This document shows positions 21,631-28,811 of a stretch of 33,895 nucleotides of DNA, in pieces. Position numbers and translations under genes: made by a program. Every line of letters begins with the position of its first letter. Position 1 is the stretch's first letter. This DNA is from an uncultured bacterium (GTDB lineage Bacteria > Cyanobacteriota > Vampirovibrionia > Gastranaerophilales > Gastranaerophilaceae): positions 1-33,895 of the forward strand of contig CACZFL010000016.1 in NCBI GenBank assembly GCA_902780525.1. Direction: 5' to 3'. The notes under the pieces are model-generated. The model was not told the DNA's origin. It worked only from the letters and a program-made list of their open reading frames with translations, and ran no database searches.

Positions 21631-23133
21631 ATGAAAATTTATGAATCAAATACAGGCGAATATAATCTTGTGATGGCATATCCTGCTGTTGAATCGTTTG
21701 CGCTATCTTCTCTGGGGTATCTGTGGTTGTACAAAATGGCTGATACTAAAGAAGGGATTAATGCATTACGAATATCAACTGATAATATTTCAGTAAATAC
21801 AAAAAACATTAATGCCATTTCTTTTTCAATGTCATTTGATTTTGATTATCTCGGCGTTCTGGAAATTCTTGAGAAGTTAAAAATTCCGTTCTATTCAAAA
21901 AACAGAGATGAATCTTATCCGTTTGTTTTTGCAGGTGGTCCTGTTTTAACTACAAATCCAATGCCATACGTGAATTTTTTTGATTTTATTATTATGGGTG
22001 ATGGTGAAGAAGTTTTTAGTCATATTTTGGATATTTTAATGTTGAAGTTATCAAAGGAAGAAACTCTTAAAAGACTTTCGGAACTCGAGAGTGTCTATGT
22101 GCCCGATATTAATAACAAAACTGTAAAAAGGGCTTCTGTTTCATTAAACAATGTTATTTACACTCCGTTAATAAGTGATAAGAGTTATTTTAAAAATACA
22201 TTTATAATAGAGGTTTCGCGTGGGTGTATGAACAGGTGTGCTTTTTGTACTGCATCTTATACAAATCTTCCGTACAGATATTATGATTACGAGAAAATAA
22301 TTGAATGTATTGAACTTGGATTAAAATACACAAATAAAATTGCTTTGTTAGGAGCACAAATTAGCGCGCATCCAAGGTTTAATGACATAATGAAATATAT
22401 AAGTGACAAAATATCTAACGGAGTTAATATTGAGCTGGGTATTTCATCATTAAGAACGGATGCTATATCTGATGAAGTTATACAAACTCTTGTAAAAGGC
22501 GGTCAAAAACATACTACTATCGCAATAGAAGCTGCAAGTGAAAGACTCAGAAAATTTATAAATAAAAATCTTAAGGAAGAACAAATCCTAAATGCTGTAA
22601 AAACTGCACGCGAGAATGGATTAAAAGGGTTGAAAATTTATTCTATGCTCGGAATACCGACGGAAACAGAAGCTGATATTTCGAAATTTTTATCTCTTGC
22701 AAAAAAAATCAAAGAAGAAAACAAAGGTTTTAATATCGAGTTCTCTTTTTCAACATTTGTGCCAAAACCTCAGACTCCGCTTCAGTGGTCAAAGAGAGAA
22801 GACACAAAAAGTCTTGAGAAAAAACAAAAATATCTTGAAAAAGAATTATCCAAAATAGGAGTTAATTCAAAATTTTCGAGTGCAAAGTGGGATTACTGGC
22901 AGACTGTTTTATCACGCTCAAATGAAAATATTGCTTCACTCCTTATAGAGGTTTATAAATCAGGAGGTAATATAGGTGCGTATAAAAGCGCATTGAAAAA
23001 CCTCGGCATTGATATCTCAAAATCAATAGAAGGTTTTGATTTTGATGAAACGCTGCCATGGGATATAGTTGAATCTAATCCATCTAAAGAGCATTTGAAA
23101 AACGAGTACAAAAGACTTGAAAGACGCAAATAA
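21631..23133 (+). CDS. Radical SAM protein with N-terminal cobalamin-binding-like domain, 500 aa
   Basis: Residues about 1-130 look like a B12-binding-type Rossmann domain (NAISFSMSFDFDYLGVLEILEKL, FVFAGGPVLTTNPMPYVNFFDFIIMGDGEE). The radical SAM core begins at about 190 with the cluster motif SRGCMNRCAFCTA (CxxxCxxC). It continues with IALLGAQISAHPRF and GIPTETEADI and ends with the family-like FVPKPQTPLQW. No corrinoid His ligand (DxHxxG) is seen, so actual B12 binding is doubtful. It resembles the TIGR03960-like group, whose reaction is not established. The start follows the AI-2E stop with no clear ribosome site, suggesting translational coupling. Confidence 0.85.
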   Translation: MKIYESNTGEYNLVMAYPAVESFALSSLGYLWLYKMADTKEGINALRISTDNISVNTKNINAISFSMSFDFDYLGVLEILEKLKIPFYSKNRDESYPFVFAGGPVLTTNPMPYVNFFDFIIMGDGEEVFSHILDILMLKLSKEETLKRLSELESVYVPDINNKTVKRASVSLNNVIYTPLISDKSYFKNTFIIEVSRGCMNRCAFCTASYTNLPYRYYDYEKIIECIELGLKYTNKIALLGAQISAHPRFNDIMKYISDKISNGVNIELGISSLRTDAISDEVIQTLVKGGQKHTTIAIEAASERLRKFINKNLKEEQILNAVKTARENGLKGLKIYSMLGIPTETEADISKFLSLAKKIKEENKGFNIEFSFSTFVPKPQTPLQWSKREDTKSLEKKQKYLEKELSKIGVNSKFSSAKWDYWQTVLSRSNENIASLLIEVYKSGGNIGAYKSALKNLGIDISKSIEGFDFDETLPWDIVESNPSKEHLKNEYKRLERRK

Positions 23134-23136
23134 ATA

Positions 23137-24663
23137 TTAATCGGAGAATGTCTTGAATGTTTTTTCGACGTTGTCTTTGATAACTTTCTTAACAGCATCC
23201 ATTTCTGTTGCAAGCGCGTTTTGTTCTGTGTCAAGCTGTTTTAAACGAAGTTCCAGAGTTCTGTCTTCTTTTTGTATAATGGAAGTTTTTGCGTTAATAT
23301 CTGCAATTGTTTTTTCGTATTGCGCTTTTTTGTTCAGATAAGCGTTCATTGCATCATTATATGCAGCTTCGTTTGTTACTTCTTCAACATTAAGAGTATA
23401 GACCGTATTGTCATTATCAAATTTGACGCTTTTAAATCTTCCGTCACTGTCTGTTTCGATTAAAGCTTCATTTGTATCCGCTACTTTTTTAGAAATATAT
23501 GATGCTGCGTAATATTTAAGATTTGCTTGGTCATCTATTGTGTTGATGTTCTTAGCATTATTATGGCTGTTCATCAAATCTTCGTAGGTTGTGTAATAAG
23601 TCTTGCCGAAGATGTCAAATGTGTATATGCCGCTTCCTTCATATACAAGGTTGCCGTATTCATCAAGGTGTACATAATTTTTTACAGCAGAATCCGGACA
23701 GTCTTTCAGAATCTGTGCCAAATCTGTAGCCTGGTCAAGTCCTGTTTCTCTGTCAACAATCAATTCATTAAGTTCTGTAAGTTTTGAGTTGCCGACATAA
23801 GAAGGTCCGAATTTTGTACAGTAATCTGTGTAATCTTTTGCAATTGTTATAGAGTTTTCTTTACTGAACTTATCCGTATAGAAAGTCCATACATTATCAC
23901 TGTCTTTGTTACCATATATACCATCATAATTTATTGGATCGCCTTCATTTATAATTTTGTGTTCGATTTCAAATTTTGTTAATGCTTCTTTAAGTGCAGG
24001 GTCACTTTCTGCTTCTGCCTCGGTTACTTTATTGTACTCATTAGCAACAAAGAAGTGCCATGTGCCGTCTTCGTCAGTATAACCGTATGTCCCGTCAACA
24101 TAAAGTGAACCATCCGGTTTTATTCTGTCTGAGTATTTAGCAAATTTTGTAAATGCTGATTTAAGTTCTTCATTACCATCTATTTTATCTTGTGTTATTT
24201 CTTCATAATCTTGTTCATGGTCATAGCCGTTGATTTTATATGTAACTTTTAGATTTTCGTTATTTTTTTCAACAGTTGTTGTTTTCGGATTGTATTCAAG
24301 TTTGTTTAATACATCACCGAGCTGTACTTCAGGATCCTTGAGTTCTCTTTGTATTCCGGTAAATACATCTGCCATATAATAATGAGATACAACATAATTG
24401 TAGTTTGAACTTGCTTTGTTTATCTGATGCCATTCTTCAAATACGGAATCATTATTTCCGTCTGTATAAGAATACTGAAGTTTTGTGTAATCAGTTGTTT
24501 TTGGTGCATTGGGGACTTCCAGATTAAGCAGTCTGTTAAATAAATTAGCACTCTGGTTTGCCAGCGCTGTTCTTGCCTGGTTTATTTGCTGACCTTCCCA
24601 TTCTGTATTGGTTTTTCTTGCTGTAAGTGCCAGATATCTTGCTTGTGATGAAGCCATTCCCAT
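23137..24663 (-). CDS. Hypothetical protein with HAP/flagellin-like helical ends and a duplicated middle, 508 aa
   Basis: No characterised family is recognised. The start MGMASSQARYLALTARKTNTEWEGQQINQARTALANQ (1-37) is a long helix of a type I associate with uncharacterised proteins in Melainabacteria and some other gut bacteria. The C terminus (about 440-508: KKAQYEKTIADINAKTSIIQKEDR...LELRLKQLDTEQNALATEMDAVKKVIKDNVEKTFKTFS) is a heptad coiled coil like the terminal helices of flagellin or hook-associated proteins. Between them, residues 166-222 and 223-279 are a gapless 57-residue tandem duplication. No signal peptide is visible, which would fit export by a specialised system, but no export genes are nearby. 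AGGAG precedes the ATG. Confidence 0.8.
   Translation of the reverse strand: MGMASSQARYLALTARKTNTEWEGQQINQARTALANQSANLFNRLLNLEVPNAPKTTDYTKLQYSYTDGNNDSVFEEWHQINKASSNYNYVVSHYYMADVFTGIQRELKDPEVQLGDVLNKLEYNPKTTTVEKNNENLKVTYKINGYDHEQDYEEITQDKIDGNEELKSAFTKFAKYSDRIKPDGSLYVDGTYGYTDEDGTWHFFVANEYNKVTEAEAESDPALKEALTKFEIEHKIINEGDPINYDGIYGNKDSDNVWTFYTDKFSKENSITIAKDYTDYCTKFGPSYVGNSKLTELNELIVDRETGLDQATDLAQILKDCPDSAVKNYVHLDEYGNLVYEGSGIYTFDIFGKTYYTTYEDLMNSHNNAKNINTIDDQANLKYYAASYISKKVADTNEALIETDSDGRFKSVKFDNDNTVYTLNVEEVTNEAAYNDAMNAYLNKKAQYEKTIADINAKTSIIQKEDRTLELRLKQLDTEQNALATEMDAVKKVIKDNVEKTFKTFSD
23826..24167 (-). repeat. 171-bp (57-residue) tandem duplication inside the 508-aa gene
   Basis: Unit 1 covers residues 166-222 and unit 2 residues 223-279. 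Aligned landmarks keep a constant offset of 57: L167/L224 (LKxALTKF), D190/D247 (YDGxYG), W202/W259 and F204/F261. Each unit reads as helix, then YxDGxYGxxDxDxxWxFY. Confidence 0.8.
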
Positions 24664-24798
24664 GGTCGTATCTCCTGTTTTGTTTTTTATTGTATTAATA
24701 CTATTTTTGACAAAGTCAACATGTAAAACGGCTTAATAAGGCAAATGGTTTAATTAATTGGGAAAATATCGTATAAACAGAGTAGCTGTTTTATTTCA

Positions 24799-24827
24799 TT
24801 GTATTATTAAGAGTTTTGATGTAAAAT
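24799..24827 (+). promoter_or_regulatory. Promoter of the GH38 gene, leaderless spacing
   Basis: TTGTAT (24799-24804), a 17-base spacer and TAAAAT (24822-24827), with TCTTAT between the hexamer and the ATG at 24834. No Shine-Dalgarno is present. Confidence 0.65.
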
Positions 24828-24833
24828 TCTTAT

Positions 24834-26942
24834 ATGAGAAAACACGTTATTGCTTATTTGCATTCGCATTGGGACAGGGAATGGTACAGAGAGTTCGAAA
24901 TTTTCAGGTTAAGATTACTGAGAGTTTTTGACAATGTACTTGAGCTGCTGTCTAAAGGAAAAATTCCGTCGTTTTATTTTGATGGTCAGGTTTGTGCACT
25001 TGAAGATTATCTTGCGATGCGTCCTGAAAAAACAGAGCTTGTCGAAGGTCTTATCAGGCATAAAAAACTTTTTATAGGTCCTTTTTATTGCCTGACAGAT
25101 GAGTTTTTAACGGATAAAACCTGTTTTTCCAAAAATCTTGAAATTGGTATTAAAATTGCAGAAAAATATGGTTGTACGGATTTTATAGGGTACCTTCCGG
25201 ATACATTTGGTCACAGTCAAAATGTAGCTGATATACTCAGAAATTATGGCATAGATAAATGTGTTGTTTGGAGAGGGTGTGATGATGATATTCCTTGCGA
25301 GTTTAAATGGTGCGGTATAGATACGGTTAATCTTGTCAGAGGCTATTTTAATGATATTTTCTCTATAAAAGCAGATATAAAAACAAAGGCTGAAATACTT
25401 AAAAAGAATCTGGATTTAATTTCAGAAAAATCAAGCGGAAAATATTTGCTTTTGCCTATCGGTGCTGACCACTTAGGTATAGAAACGAATATTGCAGAGC
25501 AAATTTCTGCTGTAAATGAAATTTTAAAAGAGGATTATTATATTACTCTCAGTTCACCTTTTGATTATTTTAAAAGAGTCGAAAATAATTTTTCCCAATA
25601 TATAAAAGATGATGAACTCAGGGATAACTCAAGAACCTTTACACTTCAAGGTTGTTATTCTTCACGTTTGGACTTAAAAAGGTTAAATGTTGAATGTACT
25701 TATAAACTGGATTTGGTTTCCAGGCTTGTGAAACAACAAAATGTTTCATCATATGACAGTGTTATTGAGTATGCATATAAAATGCTTCTGCAAAATCAGG
25801 CTCATGACAGCATTTGCGGTTGTTCTACCGACGATGTTCATAAAGAGAACAAAATAAGGTATCAAAAAATATTACAAATTGCAGACGGTATTATTGATGA
25901 GATTAAATTTAAAAATAATTTTAATCAAAAAAGAATATTAAACTTGTCCGGTAAAGCTTTTTCCGGCATGGTGGAATTTGAATCATCCGCTCAAATTGAC
26001 GAGTGCGAAGTAATTTCAGTAAAGAAAGGTTTTGACAAATATTTACTGGCTGATACTCAGAGAATCCCGATTACAGAGGATTATAATAATATTTACACAT
26101 ATGTAACGCCAGTTTCAAATGTTCAGCCATATGAAACGGAATACATTATGCCTTATTATATAAAATCTGATTTAAGAGTTTCACTCGAAGGGATAGAAAA
26201 TAACAAAATTAGTTTTGAAGTTGCACATAATAAGATGTTTATTAACGGAATAGAAGTGTCTCTAAAAGACTATAAAGATGTTGGTGACAGTTATAACTCA
26301 GCTCCGTTGCCTGATGATGAAGGACTGGTTTTCAAAGTTATGCGTACAAAGGTTGTTTTAGATACTCCAACCAGAGCAACGCTTAAAATCGACCTTGAAG
26401 GTGCCTGGGACATAGTAACTCTTTATGTAACTTTAGATAAGGATTCTCCGTATCTGAGATTATGTTTTGAATGGGAAAATACAAAAAAGAATCATATAAT
26501 GTATGCAAATTTTGAACTCCCCGAAAACATAAATGAAGTATTTTCGGAAGATATGAACAGCCTCATTAAACGTACATTTGATTCCGAATACGATATAAGA
26601 CAAAATCTTCCGAAAGAAAAAGGAATAGAAGTTAAGAATAATACTGCCCCAATGCAAAGAGGTTTGTTGATTGATGAGGAAGGCAATAATATAGGAGTTA
26701 TTACAAAAGGTTTAACCCAGTACGAGGTATTTCGTAATAATCTTATGATACCAATATTGCGTTCAACAGGGCTGATATCAAATCCGGATAATCCTGCAAG
26801 AACAACACCGGCCGGTCCTCCGATTGAAGTTAATGACTTGCAGATGATAGGGTACAACAAAGCTGAAATGTACGTATTCTTTGGAAATGAAAACGCATTT
26901 AATGATACGTTGAACCAGGTTTATAACTATATAATTGTGTAG
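24834..26942 (+). CDS. Glycoside hydrolase family 38 alpha-mannosidase, 702 aa
   Basis: This is an intracellular GH38 enzyme of the bacterial MngB-like group, with no signal peptide. The catalytic domain shows HSHWDREWY (zinc ligands H12 and D14), GYLPDTFGH (nucleophile/zinc ligand D123), LLLPIGADHLGI (about 205-216) and QAHDSICGCSTDDVH (H324-D325). The C-terminal beta domains continue to the end, but the protein is shorter than the roughly 850-1000 residues common in the family. The substrate may be a mannosidic oligosaccharide or mannosylglycerate; no sugar transporter, kinase or other glycosidase lies beside it to decide. The adjacent minus-strand gene ends one base away. Confidence 0.92.
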   Translation: MRKHVIAYLHSHWDREWYREFEIFRLRLLRVFDNVLELLSKGKIPSFYFDGQVCALEDYLAMRPEKTELVEGLIRHKKLFIGPFYCLTDEFLTDKTCFSKNLEIGIKIAEKYGCTDFIGYLPDTFGHSQNVADILRNYGIDKCVVWRGCDDDIPCEFKWCGIDTVNLVRGYFNDIFSIKADIKTKAEILKKNLDLISEKSSGKYLLLPIGADHLGIETNIAEQISAVNEILKEDYYITLSSPFDYFKRVENNFSQYIKDDELRDNSRTFTLQGCYSSRLDLKRLNVECTYKLDLVSRLVKQQNVSSYDSVIEYAYKMLLQNQAHDSICGCSTDDVHKENKIRYQKILQIADGIIDEIKFKNNFNQKRILNLSGKAFSGMVEFESSAQIDECEVISVKKGFDKYLLADTQRIPITEDYNNIYTYVTPVSNVQPYETEYIMPYYIKSDLRVSLEGIENNKISFEVAHNKMFINGIEVSLKDYKDVGDSYNSAPLPDDEGLVFKVMRTKVVLDTPTRATLKIDLEGAWDIVTLYVTLDKDSPYLRLCFEWENTKKNHIMYANFELPENINEVFSEDMNSLIKRTFDSEYDIRQNLPKEKGIEVKNNTAPMQRGLLIDEEGNNIGVITKGLTQYEVFRNNLMIPILRSTGLISNPDNPARTTPAGPPIEVNDLQMIGYNKAEMYVFFGNENAFNDTLNQVYNYIIV

Positions 26943-26943
26943 A

Positions 26944-27966
26944 TTATGTCAAAGAACCCTGCTGAACTTGGCTATTTATGAATACTTTTTTTATTGCCTT
27001 GCTTTTTTGAGCTGTTATGCTCGAATTTTGTTGTCCTTTAAATGGATATTTAATCATTGCCCAGAGTTGTCCCGGTGTTATACTTGCATTTTTTTGAATG
27101 CGAGAGTATTCTTTCGCTTTACCTATGTATGCGACCAGATAATCAAGCTGTTCAGCTCCGGATAACATAGCAAATTCATTAATATTAATATCTTTAATGT
27201 TTTTCATTCCGAAAAAATCCTTATTTTTTGCTGCCCATTTCTTTAAATCCTTTAGTCCGGGTGCTGCGAGCTGAAAAAGTCCTCGGTATTGACCATTTTT
27301 TGATTTTGGATTTAATTTTGACTCTCCTGCCAGAATAGCTATTACTTCATCCATGGTCTGTTCTGTTTTGCTTTCGTAATAAGCGGGATTATAATCTGAG
27401 TCTTTTATCTCGCAGTTAAGCTCTTTGATAACATTATACAGTTTGTCGAAAAAATCTTTGTCTAATGGCGAATTTTTAAATATTCCGGACCATTTTTCAT
27501 ACATATCGGAAACAATTTTTTCTTGTTGAGGGGCAATATCGCCTGCTGTATAATTTTTAATATTTTCTGTCTTGCATGCAATTACTTCATTTGTGTTATT
27601 AACATACAAAGCGTCTGTATGTTCTATAAGTGGAATGAGCTGTTTTTCTTTTTCTGCTGCCAGTTCAGCATTTGTTTTAGAATTATTATTTTCAAGGTTT
27701 AAAATATCACTGTACCATTTGTCTCCGATTTTCGAAGCGGATTGATTAGTATTATTTACTTCCTTTTTAATATAATATTTGATTGAGTTTATTGCATTAA
27801 AAACACTTATACAATCTTTTACGTTGTCTTTCCCTCCCCATTTGTTAACTGCGTATTCTTTCCATGTTTCAGCTTTTATCAAGCCGTCTTTGCCGTCATG
27901 TGCATCAAGCTTTTCGGCAATTTTTTTTGCCTGTTGTTTTACGTAATTGTTGTTAATAGTACTCAT
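26944..27966 (-). CDS. Lytic-transglycosylase-like protein with EF-hand-like N terminus, 340 aa
   Basis: The C-terminal half looks like a lysozyme/SLT fold: MDEVIAILAGESKLNPKSKNGQYRGLFQLAAPGL, with E215 in the catalytic-glutamate position and the G-L-F-Q motif (229-232) expected about 14 residues later. DQLDYLVAYIGKAKEY-like helices follow. The N terminus holds an EF-hand-like acidic loop (KLDAHDGKDGLIKAETW, about 19-35), though its ligand spacing is degenerate. No signal peptide is visible, which is odd for a peptidoglycan enzyme. The central part (about 90-200) is helical with no recognised domain. AGGAG precedes the ATG. It is convergent with the GH38 gene. Confidence 0.75.
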   Translation of the reverse strand: MSTINNNYVKQQAKKIAEKLDAHDGKDGLIKAETWKEYAVNKWGGKDNVKDCISVFNAINSIKYYIKKEVNNTNQSASKIGDKWYSDILNLENNNSKTNAELAAEKEKQLIPLIEHTDALYVNNTNEVIACKTENIKNYTAGDIAPQQEKIVSDMYEKWSGIFKNSPLDKDFFDKLYNVIKELNCEIKDSDYNPAYYESKTEQTMDEVIAILAGESKLNPKSKNGQYRGLFQLAAPGLKDLKKWAAKNKDFFGMKNIKDININEFAMLSGAEQLDYLVAYIGKAKEYSRIQKNASITPGQLWAMIKYPFKGQQNSSITAQKSKAIKKVFINSQVQQGSLT

Positions 27967-28045
27967 CGAATTCTCCTATATATATAAAGTATATATATAA
28001 AATATAATTCACTCAAATTGCAATAATTATTACAAAACTTTACAA

Positions 28046-28083
28046 AACAGAAACGCCTGTATTTTAATACAGGCGTTTCTGTT
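28046..28083 (-). terminator. Strong hairpin after the zinc-ribbon gene
   Basis: A perfect 18-bp inverted repeat (28046-28063 with 28066-28083) centred on two bases. On the minus strand it is followed by a short T-run, 16 bp after the zinc-ribbon stop codon. It also separates that operon from the next minus-strand gene. Confidence 0.75.
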
Positions 28084-28099
28084 AATATTTTTCAGCTTA

Positions 28100-28276
28100 T
28101 TAAGCGTTCTGATTATTTTCGTTTTCTTCAAGAATCGGATAAACATAGTGTTCTCCGCAATTCGGGCAAACAACTTCCTGCTGTTTTCCGTCTTCAATTT
28201 TTGCTACTTCAAACAATGTTTTGCAGCCTGATTGTGTACATCTTATAGCCCAACTCGGTCTTATTAATTTTGCCAT
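28100..28276 (-). CDS. Small zinc-ribbon protein, 58 aa
   Basis: The frame begins MAKLIRPSWAIRC with CAGGAGATA upstream of the ATG. Four cysteines form a zinc-ribbon pattern: C13 and C18 (CTQSGC) with C37 and C40 (CPNC), followed by GEHYVYPI and an acidic/Asn-rich tail. The size and pattern suggest a small zinc-binding adaptor or nucleic-acid-binding protein; its partner is unknown. It starts 35 bp after the DUF6812-like gene, with a strong terminator just downstream, so the two form a short operon. Confidence 0.85.
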   Translation of the reverse strand: MAKLIRPSWAIRCTQSGCKTLFEVAKIEDGKQQEVVCPNCGEHYVYPILEENENNQNA

Positions 28277-28311
28277 ATTTCTATCTCCTGTATATTATAT
28301 TCAATACTTTA

Positions 28312-28659
28312 TTAGAACGGTTTTGTCTGACTTAATTTTGCTCTCAGTTCTCTGAATCTCAGAATATCTTCATTTGATTTTGAGTTTTCCCTGAACAGTG
28401 CCTGAGAAGTCGGATGAACCATTAATACATAATCCATATGGATTTCCAGAAAATCATATCTTTTGGGAGGCTGACTTGAATTTTTAGGATAAATCTCAAC
28501 ATTTGTAACTGCTAAAAATCTGCGTTCTTTATCATTCAATAGGTCTGTAAGTTCCCTGTTTGTATCAGTATATTTGGAAACATGAACAGTTCCTTTGATG
28601 TCGTGTTCAGCAGTTAATATAATTACCTCTATAGGTATTGTATCACTATTTTTTGCCAT
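28312..28659 (-). CDS. Small conserved protein, DUF6812-like, 115 aa
   Basis: A beta-rich N terminus (IPIEVIILTAEHDIKGTVHVSK) is followed by RELTDLLNDKERRFLAVTNVEIYP and a strand DFLEIHMDYVLMVHP. This order (strand pair, small helix with LTDLLN, then FLAVTNVEIY) is what I recall for the DUF6812-type family of uncharacterised small proteins, possibly an Sm-like beta barrel. That assignment is from memory and not certain. AGAGGAAG lies before the ATG. First gene of a two-gene unit with the zinc ribbon. Confidence 0.72.
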   Translation of the reverse strand: MAKNSDTIPIEVIILTAEHDIKGTVHVSKYTDTNRELTDLLNDKERRFLAVTNVEIYPKNSSQPPKRYDFLEIHMDYVLMVHPTSQALFRENSKSNEDILRFRELRAKLSQTKPF

Positions 28660-28774
28660 TAATCTTCCTCTCTAACTATATATTGATTTTATAATACTTT
28701 TTAACGAATGTCCAGTATATTTATTTATTAATCATTTTGGTATAATTTTATTATTATTTATGTCAAAAATATTA

Positions 28775-28783
28775 TGATATAAT
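28775..28783 (+). promoter_or_regulatory. Extended -10 promoter of the DXS-like gene
   Basis: TGA-TATAAT (hexamer 28778-28783) lies 28 bases before the ATG. A second TATAAT is at 28741-28746. The leader includes AAAGGAG, so this unit has a conventional ribosome site. Confidence 0.6.
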
Positions 28784-28811
28784 TAACTATTATTAACAGA
28801 AAGGAGTTTGT

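Noticed and set aside
21631..22000. A true cobalamin-binding domain on the radical SAM protein
   Set aside because: The Rossmann-like pattern is present, but the DxHxxG corrinoid ligand motif is not, so I describe it only as B12-binding-like.
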